Source: Corynebacterium provencense (GTDB lineage Bacteria; Actinomycetota; Actinomycetes; Mycobacteriales; Mycobacteriaceae). From it: 64,000 nt of DNA. Positions 47,723-57,067 of this stretch are shown in pieces; the stretch's first letter is position 1, and each line of letters opens with the position of its first letter. The DNA is taken from NCBI GenBank assembly GCA_900049755.1, contig LT160593.1, positions 1,144,962 through 1,208,961 of the forward strand, written 5' to 3'. The notes beneath the pieces are model-generated. The model was given only the letters and a program-made list of their open reading frames with translations, did not search any database and had not been told where the DNA came from. Position numbers and translations under genes: made by a program.

Positions 47723-48907
47723 ATGCCACGAACAACTACAACTGAGCCGAAGTACCGCCGGCGTCGCCAGTGGTCCTTCGCCCTGGCGACCGCCCTCGTG
47801 ATACTCCTCGTCTTCGTCGTCGTCTACGTCTACTGGCAGCGCGAAGTTGTCGGGACCAGGGACTATGAGGGGGAAGGGAACGGGTCGGTGGTGCTCGTGC
47901 GTGTCGAGGAGGGGGACACGGTCTCCGGGCTCGTCCCGCGTCTGCTCGACGAGGACGTCGTCGGCTCCCGGTCGGCGATCATCAGCGCCGCCGAGGACGC
48001 CGAACGCACCGGAGAGGTCCGTGACCTGCAGGCCGGGTACTACGCGCTGCAGCAGAAGATGTCCGCGTCCTCCGCCCTCAAGGCACTCACCGACGACAAC
48101 CGTCGCCTTGGCGTCATCGACGTACCCAACGGGCTCACCCTCGACGACACCGCCGTCGTCGGCGGGGAGGTGCGCACCGGGATCCTGTCGATGATTGCCG
48201 CGAACTCCTGCCGGGACGGCCTCACCGACGGCCTGGGCACCTGCGTCAGCGTCGACGAACTCCACCAGACCATCGCGGACACCGACCCGACGGAACTCGG
48301 CGTCCCCGACTGGGCGGTCGCCGACGTGAACTCCCGCGGGGCCGACGGTCGCCGCATCGAGGGCCTGATCTCCCCGGGCGTCCACCTGTTCGACCCGACG
48401 TCGGGTCCGCAGGAGATCCTCCGCGAGCTGGTCACCTCCTCGGCGCGCCAGTACGAGGGCACCGGCCTGGTCCAGATGGCCTCCACCGTCGGTCTGAGCC
48501 CTTACCAGGTGCTCACCGCCGCATCGCTGGTGGAGCGGGAAGCCCCCGCAGGTGACTTCGACAAGGTCGCCCGGGTGATCCTCAACCGCCTCAACGAGAA
48601 TCAGATGCTGCAGTTCGACTCCACCGTCAACTACGACCTTGACGCCCAGGAGGTCGCCACCACCGACGCCGACCGTGAACGGCTCACCCCGTGGAACACC
48701 TACGCCAGGGAAGGGCTGCCGGCGACCCCGATCGCCTCACCGGGTGTGGAGGCGCTGCAGGCCATGGAACACCCCGCCGACGGTGACTGGCTCTATTTCG
48801 TGACCGTCGACAAGAACGGCACGACGGTGTTCAACCGTGACTTCGCCGCCCATGAGGCGGCCATCGCGGAGTCCCGTGCGAACGGGGTCCTCGACAGTGC
48901 CCGCTGA
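47723..48907 (+). CDS. mltG: endolytic murein transglycosylase MltG (YceG-like)
   Basis: A 394-residue membrane enzyme that cleaves nascent glycan strands and may end peptidoglycan chains. One helix lies at about 17-37 after a basic start (PKYRRRRQW). A LysM-like region (VRVEEGDTVSGLVPRLL) precedes the YceG domain. The catalytic Glu is in LTAASLVEREAP, and the late block reads NTYAREGLPATPIASPGVEAL. The stop overlaps the aroE start. Confidence 0.92.
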   Translation: MPRTTTTEPKYRRRRQWSFALATALVILLVFVVVYVYWQREVVGTRDYEGEGNGSVVLVRVEEGDTVSGLVPRLLDEDVVGSRSAIISAAEDAERTGEVRDLQAGYYALQQKMSASSALKALTDDNRRLGVIDVPNGLTLDDTAVVGGEVRTGILSMIAANSCRDGLTDGLGTCVSVDELHQTIADTDPTELGVPDWAVADVNSRGADGRRIEGLISPGVHLFDPTSGPQEILRELVTSSARQYEGTGLVQMASTVGLSPYQVLTAASLVEREAPAGDFDKVARVILNRLNENQMLQFDSTVNYDLDAQEVATTDADRERLTPWNTYAREGLPATPIASPGVEALQAMEHPADGDWLYFVTVDKNGTTVFNRDFAAHEAAIAESRANGVLDSAR

Positions 48908-49874
48908 TATGCCCGCTGAGAAGCCCGCTGATGTGCCCGGCGGGACAGCCGGTCAGACGTTCACCGTCGATGAATTCCTCGGGCTGGCGCGGTCGCTCGA
49001 CCCCGCACAGGTCCGCCTGTGCGCGGTCCTGGGACGACCCGTCGCGCATTCCCTGTCCCCGGTGATCCACCATCGGGCAGCCCGGGGCAACCCCCATTTC
49101 CGGTACGTGCGCGTCGAGGCCGGGGACACCGCTGAACTGCGGGAACTGACCTCCGCCGCCCCCGCGTGTGTCGGAGGCTACTCGGTCACGATGCCGGGTA
49201 AGCCGGTGGCACTTCAGATCGCGGACACAGCCACAGCCCGCGCCAGAGCAGTCGGCTCCGCCAACACCCTCACCCCGGTACGTGACGGCAGGGGACGGCC
49301 CACCGGGCGGTGGTCCGCGGAGAACACCGACGTCGACGGGGTGACGACCTGCCTCAACTCGGTGCTGGGGGACGCCGTGCCTGAGCGTGCCGTGGTCGTC
49401 GGAAACGGCGGGACCGCCCGCCCCGCCGTCGCTGCTCTCGTGGCCCGCGGGGTACGGCACATCTGTGTCGCCGCCCGTTCGGAGCGGGCCCTGGGGCTGC
49501 GCAGCCTCGTCGAAGGCGGTACAGGGGATGAGGGGGAGTCCCGGACCGGTGCCACCTTCTCCTGGGTCCGGCTGGATTCCCCGGAGCTTCCCGGGGTCTG
49601 TGAGGACGCCGGAGTCCTGGTCTCCACGGTGCCGGAGGCTGCAGCGGGGGAGCATGCCGGTGACCTTGCGCTGGCCGGAGCCGTCGTCGACGTCATCTAC
49701 GATCCGTACCCCACCCGCCTGATGTCCGCTGCGGGGTCGCTCGGCAGGCCTGTCGCCGACGGTCTGCTGATGCTGGCGGGTCAGGGGGCCGAACAGTTCC
49801 GGTTGTTCACCGGCTCCACCGCGTCTGTGTCGACGATGTATTCTGCACTCAGGGAACACCTCCGGCTGGACTGA
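48897..49874 (+). CDS. aroE: shikimate dehydrogenase
   Basis: A 325-residue NADPH-dependent enzyme reducing 3-dehydroshikimate. The substrate site is VLGRPVAHSLSPVIHHRAA, with the catalytic Lys in VTMPGKPVAL. The conserved ENTDVDGV and the cofactor loop VVGNGGTARPAVAAL follow. GTG at 48897 overlaps mltG; ATG at 48909 is equally possible. The first 25 residues are a Pro/Ala-rich extension. Confidence 0.92.
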   Translation: MPADMPAEKPADVPGGTAGQTFTVDEFLGLARSLDPAQVRLCAVLGRPVAHSLSPVIHHRAARGNPHFRYVRVEAGDTAELRELTSAAPACVGGYSVTMPGKPVALQIADTATARARAVGSANTLTPVRDGRGRPTGRWSAENTDVDGVTTCLNSVLGDAVPERAVVVGNGGTARPAVAALVARGVRHICVAARSERALGLRSLVEGGTGDEGESRTGATFSWVRLDSPELPGVCEDAGVLVSTVPEAAAGEHAGDLALAGAVVDVIYDPYPTRLMSAAGSLGRPVADGLLMLAGQGAEQFRLFTGSTASVSTMYSALREHLRLD

Positions 49875-49949
49875 CGGTCACCGGCAGACAGGGTCTGTCA
49901 GGGTCGTCAGGGCCGGAGGTGCGGCAGGTAGGGGGACCGGGGGTGCGCT

Positions 49950-50483
49950 GTGAGGATTGTCGTGGTGGTCGGGGTGGTTACGGTGGCACTCGGGTGGAGT
50001 GCATCCCTGATGCTCACGGATCTCCGGCAGCTCCGTCTGCCGGACCGGCTCACCCTTCCCGCAGCAGCGGTGGTCTGGCTGGCACTGGGGTGCAGCGGTC
50101 ACCACCGCGCTCTGGCGGGGGCGGTGGCGTGGTGGGCGCTGTGTGCGGTGCCGGGTCTGTTCTCGGCGAGGCTGAGGATCGGGGGAGGGGACGCCAAACT
50201 GGCACTGACGCTCGGCGCGGTCACCGCAGCGGCGGGCGGAGTTGTCGGCTGGTGGACGGCGGTGGCCGGGTCCTCCCTGCTGACCCTGGCGCTGGCTCCG
50301 GTATGTGCGGCCCGGGCGACGGAGAGGACCGGGAGGACAGGGACGGCCGGGAGGACAGGGACGGCCGGGAGGGCAGGGGATCCGGGGACCGACGGCAGCC
50401 CTGCCGGACCAGGGCGTCCAAGGGTTCCGCACGGCCCGGGAATGCTCGTGGCGTCCTGGCTCTCAGTACTTCTCACTGTGTGA
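49950..50483 (+). CDS. small A24-family prepilin peptidase-like membrane protein
   Basis: A 177-residue protein with hydrophobic helices and the two aspartate motifs of type IV prepilin peptidases: LTDLRQLRLPDRLT and RIGGGDAKLALTLG. It lacks the N-terminal cysteine methylase domain, as in short actinobacterial versions. A stretch rich in Arg/Thr/Gly repeats (bases 50331-50380) separates the core from the last helix. It sits between aroE and aroC, also common in corynebacteria. No pilin genes are in the window. Confidence 0.82.
   Translation: MRIVVVVGVVTVALGWSASLMLTDLRQLRLPDRLTLPAAAVVWLALGCSGHHRALAGAVAWWALCAVPGLFSARLRIGGGDAKLALTLGAVTAAAGGVVGWWTAVAGSSLLTLALAPVCAARATERTGRTGTAGRTGTAGRAGDPGTDGSPAGPGRPRVPHGPGMLVASWLSVLLTV
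50331..50380. repeat. 18-bp in-frame tandem repeat in the prepilin peptidase gene
   Basis: Two identical 18-base units (50331-50348, 50349-50366) and a partial third code for GRTGTA-type repeats. They lie in a non-conserved part of the protein and keep the frame. Confidence 0.8.
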
Positions 50484-50563
50484 CACAACCTGCCGGCCGA
50501 GGTTCCACCCCGTGAGGTGGGGTCATGTGACGCCTCCGCCCACGCCGTGCCACAATGGCCCTT

Positions 50564-51808
50564 ATGCTTCGTTGGACGACTGCCGGGGAATCCCACGGCC
50601 AGGCCCTTGTCACCATCGTCGAGAACCTCCCGGCGGGGGTGCCCTTCACCCGCGCTGAGGTCTCCCGCCAGCTCGCCCGCCGCCGCCTCGGATACGGCCG
50701 TGGCGCACGCATGAAGTTCGAGGCAGACGAGGTCACTTTTCTCGGTGGCGTCCGTCACGGTCTCACCCTCGGTTCCCCTGTCGCGGTGATGATCGGCAAC
50801 ACCGAGTGGCCGAAGTGGACGACGATCATGTCCGCCGACCCGGTCGACCGCGACGATCCTGAGGTCGCCAAGGAGATGAACTCCGGGAGGGGTGCCCGTC
50901 TCACCCGTCCACGTCCGGGTCACGCCGACCTGTCCGGGATGCTCAAGTACGGCCACACCGAGGCCCGTCCCGTTCTGGAGCGCTCCAGCGCCCGCGAGAC
51001 AGCCGCCAGGGTCGCCGCCGGGACCGTCGCCCGGGCACTGCTGCGTGAGGTGACCGGCGCCGAGGTCGTCAGCCACGTGATCTCGATCGGGGAATCGGCC
51101 CCCTATGACGGGCCGGTGCCGGGTCCCGGTGACCTGGATGCGGTGGACGCCTCCCCGGTGCGGGCCTTCACCGGGTTCACCGACGAGCACGAGAAGTCCA
51201 TGGTCGCGCAGATCGATGCCGCGAAGAAGTCCGGGGACACCCTCGGGGGTGTCGTCGAGGTCGTCGTCACCGGACTTCCCGTGGGACTGGGGAGCCATGT
51301 CTCCTGGGACTCCCGTCTCGACGGACGGCTGGCACAGGCGCTCATGAGTATCCAGGCCATCAAGGGTGTGGAGATCGGAGACGGTTTCGCCGAGGCCCGC
51401 CGCCGCGGGTCAGCCGCCCACGACGAGATCCGTCCCGCCGCTCACGGGATCGTCCGGGACACCAACCGTGCCGGGGGGCTGGAGGGTGGCATGACCAACG
51501 GGGAACCCCTGCGGGTCCGTGCCGCAATGAAACCGATATCCACTGTGCCCCGTGCCCTCGCCACCGTCGACACGGACACCGGTGCCCCGGCCAGCGGCAT
51601 CCACCAGAGATCTGACGTGTGTGCCGTCCCCGCCGCCGGGGTCGTCGCCGAGGCCATGGTCGCGCTCGTCCTGGCAGGGGCACTGCTCGACAAGTTCGGC
51701 GGGGATTCCCTGGAGGAGACGCGCCGCAACTGCACGGCCTATCTCGCCGACGTCGACGAACGCCTGAGGTGGGACAACCGGTCCGCCGACCCCGAGGAGG
51801 GCAGATAG
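50564..51808 (+). CDS. aroC: chorismate synthase
   Basis: A 414-residue FMN-dependent enzyme, the last step to chorismate. Signatures are GESHGQ near the start, the block [19 protein letters not shown], and [21 protein letters not shown] at 50564 matches the conserved start [16 protein letters not shown] at 50555 would add three residues. CACAAT at 50551-50556 may serve as a -10, leaving almost no leader. Confidence 0.96.
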   Translation: MLRWTTAGESHGQALVTIVENLPAGVPFTRAEVSRQLARRRLGYGRGARMKFEADEVTFLGGVRHGLTLGSPVAVMIGNTEWPKWTTIMSADPVDRDDPEVAKEMNSGRGARLTRPRPGHADLSGMLKYGHTEARPVLERSSARETAARVAAGTVARALLREVTGAEVVSHVISIGESAPYDGPVPGPGDLDAVDASPVRAFTGFTDEHEKSMVAQIDAAKKSGDTLGGVVEVVVTGLPVGLGSHVSWDSRLDGRLAQALMSIQAIKGVEIGDGFAEARRRGSAAHDEIRPAAHGIVRDTNRAGGLEGGMTNGEPLRVRAAMKPISTVPRALATVDTDTGAPASGIHQRSDVCAVPAAGVVAEAMVALVLAGALLDKFGGDSLEETRRNCTAYLADVDERLRWDNRSADPEEGR

Positions 51809-51809
51809 C

Positions 51810-53576
51810 ATGACGACACGGCAGGAGGGGACGCCCCGGCCGAATCCCCGAGTGGTGCTGGTGGGACTTCCCGGGGCGGGGAAGTCCACCATCGGCCGCC
51901 GCCTGGCCCACGCCCTGCACTGCGGGGTCGTGGACACGGACGTACTCATCGAGGAGGCCCAGGGAGCCCCCTGCGGGGACGTTTTCTCCGCTCTCGGAGA
52001 GCCGGCGTTCCGCGAACTTGAGGAGACCCTGGTCCGGCAGGCCCTGGACACCGACGGGATCGTGTCCCTGGGCGGAGGTGCGGTGATCTCGCCGAAGACC
52101 CGGGCCCTGCTCGACGACCATCTCGTCATCCATCTCCGGGTGTCCCCGGAGGAGGGTGTGAGACGGACATCGGTCGACGATTCCCGCCCCGTGCTCGCCG
52201 GGGCTGACCCCGTGGCACGCTACCGGCAGCTGCAGGAGGAACGTGACCCGTTCTACAACGAGGTCTCCGACCTCACCGTCTCCAGTGAGGGGAGGGATCC
52301 CCGGCAGACAGTCGCGGAGATACTCTATTTCCTCGAGGCGCTCGAGGAACCCGCCTCTCCGCACGGTCGCGGCAGTCGCGACGACAGGGACGACAGAGAC
52401 GGCAGAGACGGCACAGCGGCCGCAGGGGAGAGCACGGTGACCGGACTGGGTGCGGCCACGGAAGCGGACCCGGACGCCGCGGGGACGGCATTCCACCGGA
52501 TCCGGGTCGCCACCGGCTCCCCCTACGACGTGACAGTCGGCAGGGACCTCACGGGATGCGTCGCCCGGGCGGTTCCGGAGGCCGGGAGGGCGGTCATTCT
52601 CCACCAGCCGCCCCTGTCCGGTCTGGCGCAACGGGTGGCGGAGGGTTTCCGTTCCCGCGGCGTGGAGGTGACCCTCCACGAGACCCCTGACGCCGAGGAC
52701 GCCAAGACCGTCGCCGGCGCGGCCGAATGCTGGGACGTGTGCGCGTCCGCAGGACTGACCCGCCAGGACGTGGTCGTGGGTGTCGGCGGCGGTGCCACCA
52801 CCGACCTCGCCGGTTTCATCGCCGCGACCTGGATGCGCGGCATCCGGGTCGTCCACTACCCGACTACCCTGCTGGCGATGGTCGACGCGGCGGTCGGAGG
52901 AAAGACCGGGATCAACACTGCGGCAGGAAAGAACCTGGTCGGTGCCTTCCATGAACCCCGTGCAGTCTTCGTCGACCTGGATGTCCTGGACTCTCTTCCC
53001 GCCGCGGAGATCTCGGCCGGTTCCGCCGAGATCATCAAGGCAGGTTTCATCCGTGACCCCGGCATCCTCGACATCTACGAGGCTGACCCGGAGGCTGCTC
53101 TCGACCCGCGCGGCGCCCTTCCCGAGCTGATCCGCCGGGCGGTGACCGTGAAAGCGGACGTGGTGGGCAAGGACCTGCGGGAGTCCTCCCTGCGTGAGAT
53201 CCTCAACTACGGCCACACCTACGGGCATGCGGTTGAACAGCACGAGCACTACCGGTGGCGGCACGGCCGTGCCGTGGCGGTGGGCATGGTCTTCGAGGCG
53301 GAGCTCGCACATGCTGTCGGACTGCTCGGATCGGACGCTGTCGCCCGGCACCGCCGTATCCTCACTTCTGCAGGTCTGCCGACCTCCTACGACGGGGCGT
53401 CCCTCGGAGAACTTCTCGAGGTGATGGGCCGTGACAAGAAGAACCGGGACGGTCACCTGCGCATCGTCGTGCTCTCCGACCGTGAGGGCCTTCCCTACAC
53501 CCCGGTGCGTCTGGAGTCGCCGGAAATGTCTGCACTGCGCGCCGCCTACGACGCGACCACGAAGGAGCACAGGTGA
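51810..53576 (+). CDS. aroKB: shikimate kinase–3-dehydroquinate synthase fusion
   Basis: One 588-residue frame carries two enzymes. Residues 1-180 are shikimate kinase, with Walker [16 protein letters not shown], the DTD of [10 protein letters not shown], and SLGGGAVIS. Residues about 230-588 are dehydroquinate synthase, with [41 protein letters not shown] and the zinc ligands in [13 protein letters not shown] charged linker ([12 protein letters not shown]) joins them. In C. glutamicum these are separate genes. A GTG at 52437 with AGGGGAG in front could still start a separate AroB, so both a fusion and a free AroB may be made. Confidence 0.9.
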   Translation: MTTRQEGTPRPNPRVVLVGLPGAGKSTIGRRLAHALHCGVVDTDVLIEEAQGAPCGDVFSALGEPAFRELEETLVRQALDTDGIVSLGGGAVISPKTRALLDDHLVIHLRVSPEEGVRRTSVDDSRPVLAGADPVARYRQLQEERDPFYNEVSDLTVSSEGRDPRQTVAEILYFLEALEEPASPHGRGSRDDRDDRDGRDGTAAAGESTVTGLGAATEADPDAAGTAFHRIRVATGSPYDVTVGRDLTGCVARAVPEAGRAVILHQPPLSGLAQRVAEGFRSRGVEVTLHETPDAEDAKTVAGAAECWDVCASAGLTRQDVVVGVGGGATTDLAGFIAATWMRGIRVVHYPTTLLAMVDAAVGGKTGINTAAGKNLVGAFHEPRAVFVDLDVLDSLPAAEISAGSAEIIKAGFIRDPGILDIYEADPEAALDPRGALPELIRRAVTVKADVVGKDLRESSLREILNYGHTYGHAVEQHEHYRWRHGRAVAVGMVFEAELAHAVGLLGSDAVARHRRILTSAGLPTSYDGASLGELLEVMGRDKKNRDGHLRIVVLSDREGLPYTPVRLESPEMSALRAAYDATTKEHR

Positions 53577-54004
53577 GCATTCTCGTCGTCAACGGGCCCA
53601 ACCTCGACCGTCTCGGCCGACGTCAGCCGGACATCTACGGGTCGACGACCCTGCAGGACATCGAGGACGGACTGGCGGCCAGGGCCGGGGAACTCGGTGT
53701 GGAGGTGGAGTTCTTCCGGTCGAACAGCGAGGGTGAGATCATCGACCGGATCCACCGGGCCGCCGACGACGGCGATGCCGTAATCATCAACGCAGGAGGC
53801 TTGACCCACACTTCTGTGGCCCTGAAGGACGCCCTGGCCGAGATCACCGACGGGGCCGGCTACGTCGAGGTCCACATCTCCAATATCCATGCCCGGGAAG
53901 AGTTCCGGCACCACAGCTACCTGTCCGCGGGGGCAGCCGGAGTCATCGTCGGCCTCGGCGCCTACGGGTACACGGCGGCACTGGAGTTCCTCGCCCGGAG
54001 GTGA
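53573..54004 (+). CDS. aroQ: type II 3-dehydroquinate dehydratase
   Basis: A 143-residue dodecameric dehydratase. The catalytic Tyr is in [12 protein letters not shown], and the active-site loop is [14 protein letters not shown], the form also found in mycobacteria. [18 protein letters not shown] and [11 protein letters not shown] are conserved. GTG at 53573 overlaps the aroKB stop, completing a run aroE–aroC–aroKB–aroQ. Confidence 0.96.
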   Translation: MSILVVNGPNLDRLGRRQPDIYGSTTLQDIEDGLAARAGELGVEVEFFRSNSEGEIIDRIHRAADDGDAVIINAGGLTHTSVALKDALAEITDGAGYVEVHISNIHAREEFRHHSYLSAGAAGVIVGLGAYGYTAALEFLARR

Positions 54005-54062
54005 TGACGGACAGGGTGCCCGGAACCCGGAAGTGACCCGGGCGGGCACCGGGACCACGGCG

Positions 54063-54068
54063 TAGGCT
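54063..54068 (+). promoter_or_regulatory. possible pepQ -10 box
   Basis: TAGGCT fits TAnnnT and lies 8 bases before the ATG at 54077, suggesting a leaderless transcript. An AGAGGA in between could instead act as a ribosome site. Confidence 0.4.
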
Positions 54069-54076
54069 CAGAGGAC

Positions 54077-55150
54077 ATGAGCGCAACAGTCGACTACTCC
54101 TCCCGCCGGGCTGCCGTGGCCCGCACGATCTCCACCTCCGGCCACCGGAACCTGCTGGTCAGTGACCTGAAGAATGTCCGCTACCTCACAGGCTTCACCG
54201 GCTCCAACGCCGCCCTCCTCCTCGGGGCCGACGGGTCCGCCACTGTCGTCACCGACGGTCGTTACGACACACAGATCCGTCAGCAGACGGCGTCCTCCCC
54301 GGACCTGGACATCCTGATCTCCCGGGACCTGTTCGGCGAGCTCGACCGTGTCGCCGGGGACGCCGGGTACGCGGTCGAACCCGGACTGCCGGTGGGCACC
54401 GCCCGCGCTCTCGGCGATCCTGCGGTCCTCGAGGGCGCAGTGGAGAAGGCCCGGCTGGTCAAGGACACATCGGAGCTCGCCGCACTGCGGGAGGCGGGAC
54501 GCCTGGCGGACACCGTGTTCACCGAGTTCATCGCAGCGGGCGGCATCCGCGGGGGAATCACCGAGATCGAGGCGGCGGCCGACCTGGAGCACCGCCTCCG
54601 TGCCGCCGGGGCGGACGGACTGAGCTTCGACACGATCCTGGCCTCAGGCACCAACGCCGCCAAGCCTCATGCCGGGGTCTCCCGCGACGTCATCGTGCCC
54701 GGCCTGGTCACCGTCGACTTCGGGGTGTGGCTCGACGGGTACGCCTCCGACCAGACACGCACCGTCTGCGTCGGGGAACCCGACGAGTTCTCACGCGAAC
54801 TCTACGGGCTCGTCCACCGGTCCTTCCTCGCCGGTGTTGACGCCGTCAGGCCGGGAGCCGGACTCTTCGCCGTCGACAAGGTCTGCCGTGACATCATCAC
54901 CGAAGCGGGCTACGGGGAGTACTTCGTGCACTCCACCGGCCACGGGGTGGGCCTGGACGTCCACGAGGCACCTTATGCGGCGTCGCGTACGGACGAGTCG
55001 GAGACGCTGGTGGCGGGGGAGACGTTGACGATCGAACCGGGGGTGTATCTGCCCGGCCGGACCGGCGTGAGGATCGAGAACACCTACATCGTCACGGAGG
55101 ACGGGGCGGAGACGGTGAACCCCTCGACGACCGAGCTGCAGGTCGTGTAG
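54077..55150 (+). CDS. pepQ: M24-family Xaa-Pro aminopeptidase
   Basis: A 357-residue metalloprotease. The creatinase-like N-terminal domain holds [20 protein letters not shown]. The pita-bread domain has the metal ligands: Asp in [19 protein letters not shown], His in [15 protein letters not shown], and the two Glu in [10 protein letters not shown] and [10 protein letters not shown]. It removes N-terminal residues before proline. The position before efp is conserved. A 28-bp repeat follows the 3' end. Confidence 0.93.
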   Translation: MSATVDYSSRRAAVARTISTSGHRNLLVSDLKNVRYLTGFTGSNAALLLGADGSATVVTDGRYDTQIRQQTASSPDLDILISRDLFGELDRVAGDAGYAVEPGLPVGTARALGDPAVLEGAVEKARLVKDTSELAALREAGRLADTVFTEFIAAGGIRGGITEIEAAADLEHRLRAAGADGLSFDTILASGTNAAKPHAGVSRDVIVPGLVTVDFGVWLDGYASDQTRTVCVGEPDEFSRELYGLVHRSFLAGVDAVRPGAGLFAVDKVCRDIITEAGYGEYFVHSTGHGVGLDVHEAPYAASRTDESETLVAGETLTIEPGVYLPGRTGVRIENTYIVTEDGAETVNPSTTELQVV

Positions 55151-55183
55151 GACCACGACCGAGCTGCAGGTCGTGCAGGACCA
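55128..55183. repeat. 28-bp tandem duplication across the pepQ stop
   Basis: Bases 55128-55155 are repeated at 55156-55183 with one change (T to C at 55176), which turns the copied stop TAG into CAG. The second copy lies next to the efp promoter. Confidence 0.9.
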
Positions 55184-55188
55184 CCTGC

Positions 55189-55194
55189 TAGACT
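55189..55194 (+). promoter_or_regulatory. efp -10 box with extended TGC
   Basis: TGC-TAGACT forms an extended -10 about 45 bases before the efp start. TAGGGAG provides the ribosome site. Confidence 0.5.
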
Positions 55195-55238
55195 GTCGGG
55201 TCGATTACCTGTCCGACTTTCCTCTAGGGAGTACACAC

Positions 55239-55802
55239 GTGGCAACCACCGCGGATTTCAAGAACGGTCTCGTGCTGAAGATCGACAACAAGCTGCAGCA
55301 GATCACCGAGTTCCAGCACGTCAAGCCCGGTAAGGGCCCGGCGTTCGTCCGCACCAAGCTCAAGGATGTCGTCACCGGCAAGGTCGTCGACAAGACCTTC
55401 AACGCCGGGGTCAAGGTGGAGACCGCCACGGTGGACCGTCGTGACATGGACTACCTCTACAACGACGGTGAGAACTACGTCGTCATGGACACGAAGACCT
55501 TCGAGCAGTACGAGGTCCCCCAGGAGAAGTTCGGTGACGCCGGTCGTTTCCTCAAGGACGGCATGAAGGTGCAGCTGTCCTTCCACGACGGTGAGATCCT
55601 CTTCGGCGAACTGCCCGTCTCCGTCGACCTGGTCGTCGAGCACACCGATCCGGGCCTGCAGGGCGACCGCTCCACCGGCGGCACCAAGCCCGCCACCCTG
55701 GAGACCGGTGCGGAGGTCCAGGTGCCGCTGTTCATCGAGACCGGTAACGTGCTGAAGATCGACACGCGCGACGGGTCCTACCTCTCCCGCGTCGCGCAGT
55801 AG
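55239..55802 (+). CDS. efp: translation elongation factor P
   Basis: A 187-residue three-domain protein that helps ribosomes pass proline runs. The N-terminal KOW-like domain has [15 protein letters not shown], where the loop residue modified in some bacteria lies (here the Lys of PGKG). The C-terminal OB domains include [19 protein letters not shown] at 55239 gives the conserved start [14 protein letters not shown]. The nusB gene follows 18 bases later. Confidence 0.96.
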   Translation: MATTADFKNGLVLKIDNKLQQITEFQHVKPGKGPAFVRTKLKDVVTGKVVDKTFNAGVKVETATVDRRDMDYLYNDGENYVVMDTKTFEQYEVPQEKFGDAGRFLKDGMKVQLSFHDGEILFGELPVSVDLVVEHTDPGLQGDRSTGGTKPATLETGAEVQVPLFIETGNVLKIDTRDGSYLSRVAQ

Positions 55803-55820
55803 AGTCACTGATCCCCGCAG

Positions 55821-56378
55821 ATGACTCAGGAGAAGAAACACCACCGCCACGGGTCCCGGTTCCGGGCGCGCCGGCGAGCCGTCGACATGCTCTACGAGGC
55901 CGAGTTCCGGGACATCGACCCGGTGGAGATCGTCGAGGACCGTCGCGAACTGTCCAAGGATGAAGCGAACCAGGTCGCACCGGTCAACCCGTACACCGCG
56001 GTGATCGTCACCGGCGTCGCCGAGCACCTCGACGGGGTTGACGCGGAAATCGCCGCGCACCTGTCGAGTGAATGGACCCTCGAGCGACTTCCCGCCGTCG
56101 ACCGTGCGGTGCTGCGTGTCGGTGCGTGGGAACTGCTCTACAACAGTGACGAGGTCCCCGGGAAAGTCGCCGTCGACGAGGGTATCGGGCTGGCGAAGGA
56201 GTACGGGCACCCCAAAGCACCCGGCTACGTCCACGCGGTGCTGGACGGGATAGCCCGGTCCCACCGTCTGGCCCGTGAGACGACCCCCGGTGAACCCGTT
56301 CCGGACGAAGCCGTCGACAGTGACCCGGACGGTGCCGGTGAGGTCCCCGGCACCGACGGCACTCACCGGGCCCCGTGA
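55821..56378 (+). CDS. nusB: transcription antitermination factor NusB
   Basis: A 185-residue RNA-binding protein used in rRNA transcription. The family pattern RRAVDMLYEAEFRDIDP begins the domain, with ERLPAVDRAVLRVGAWELLY and VAVDEGIGLAKEYG conserved. The last 45 residues are a variable acidic tail. It is the last gene before the pyrimidine operon, whose promoter overlaps its stop region. Confidence 0.95.
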   Translation: MTQEKKHHRHGSRFRARRRAVDMLYEAEFRDIDPVEIVEDRRELSKDEANQVAPVNPYTAVIVTGVAEHLDGVDAEIAAHLSSEWTLERLPAVDRAVLRVGAWELLYNSDEVPGKVAVDEGIGLAKEYGHPKAPGYVHAVLDGIARSHRLARETTPGEPVPDEAVDSDPDGAGEVPGTDGTHRAP

Positions 56379-56384
56379 TACACT
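56379..56384 (+). promoter_or_regulatory. pyr operon -10 box
   Basis: TACACT, preceded by TGA, lies right after the nusB stop. It would start the pyrRBC–carAB transcript with a leader of about 75 bases. Confidence 0.5.
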
Positions 56385-56432
56385 GACCGACGGCAAGGGA
56401 CCGGCTGTCCGCCGGCCCGACCACCTTTAACG

Positions 56433-56459
56433 ATCCGTCCAGTGAGGCGGGGAAGGAGG
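56433..56459 (+). promoter_or_regulatory. PyrR-binding RNA hairpin covering the pyrR ribosome site
   Basis: GTCCAGTGAGGC (56437-56448) is one base off the classic PyrR recognition loop GUCCAGAGAGGC. It folds as CCG-U-CC, loop AGTGA, GG-CGG, with U38-type bulge. The Shine-Dalgarno AAGGAGG (56453-56459) follows at once. PyrR with UMP should hold the hairpin and block translation, as proposed for mycobacterial pyr leaders. No terminator hairpin with a T-run is seen. Confidence 0.75.
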
Positions 56460-56464
56460 TCACG

Positions 56465-57067
56465 ATGAACACGAATGCTGCCGACGACAACACGTCCGTT
56501 GTCCTCATGGACAACGACGATGTCGGACGTACCATCGCACGCATCGCGCACCAGATCATAGAGAAGACCGCACTCGATTCACCCGGTGCTGACCGGGTGG
56601 TTCTCCTGGGTATCCCCTCCGGTGGCGTCCCCCTGGCAGCGCGGCTCGCCGCCCGGATCCGGGACTTCAGCGGGGTGACGGTCTTCCACGGCGCGCTTGA
56701 CGTCACCCTCTACCGTGACGACCTGAAGAAGAGCCCGCACCGGGCTCTGCAGTCCACCACCGTCCCCCGTGAGGGCATCGAAGGGGCGACCGTGGTCCTC
56801 GTCGACGACGTCCTCTTCTCCGGACGGACGATCCGCTCCGCGCTCGACGCCCTCCGCGACATCGGACGGGCCCGCAGAGTCCAGCTGGCCGTCCTCGTCG
56901 ACCGCGGGCACCGTGAACTGCCCATCCGCGCAGACTACGTCGGCAAGAACATCCCCACGGCACTGACCGAGGACGTGTGCGTGGACCTGGCGGAGATCGA
57001 CGGCGCCGACGGCGTCCGCCTGCTCCGCCCCGCAGCACCCGAGGGCGACGGAGGTACCGCCGAATGA
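56465..57067 (+). CDS. pyrR: pyr operon regulator / uracil phosphoribosyltransferase PyrR
   Basis: A 200-residue PyrR. The PRPP motif is [17 protein letters not shown]; other blocks are [14 protein letters not shown] and [27 protein letters not shown]. It senses UMP/UTP and binds the leader hairpin upstream of its own gene, and has weak UPRTase activity. The stop overlaps the pyrB start. Confidence 0.95.
   Translation: MNTNAADDNTSVVLMDNDDVGRTIARIAHQIIEKTALDSPGADRVVLLGIPSGGVPLAARLAARIRDFSGVTVFHGALDVTLYRDDLKKSPHRALQSTTVPREGIEGATVVLVDDVLFSGRTIRSALDALRDIGRARRVQLAVLVDRGHRELPIRADYVGKNIPTALTEDVCVDLAEIDGADGVRLLRPAAPEGDGGTAE

Noticed and set aside
53573..54004. Altered active-site loop in AroQ (NAGGLTHTS instead of NPGAYTHTS)
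   Set aside because: Mycobacterial enzymes have the same form, so it is normal for the group.
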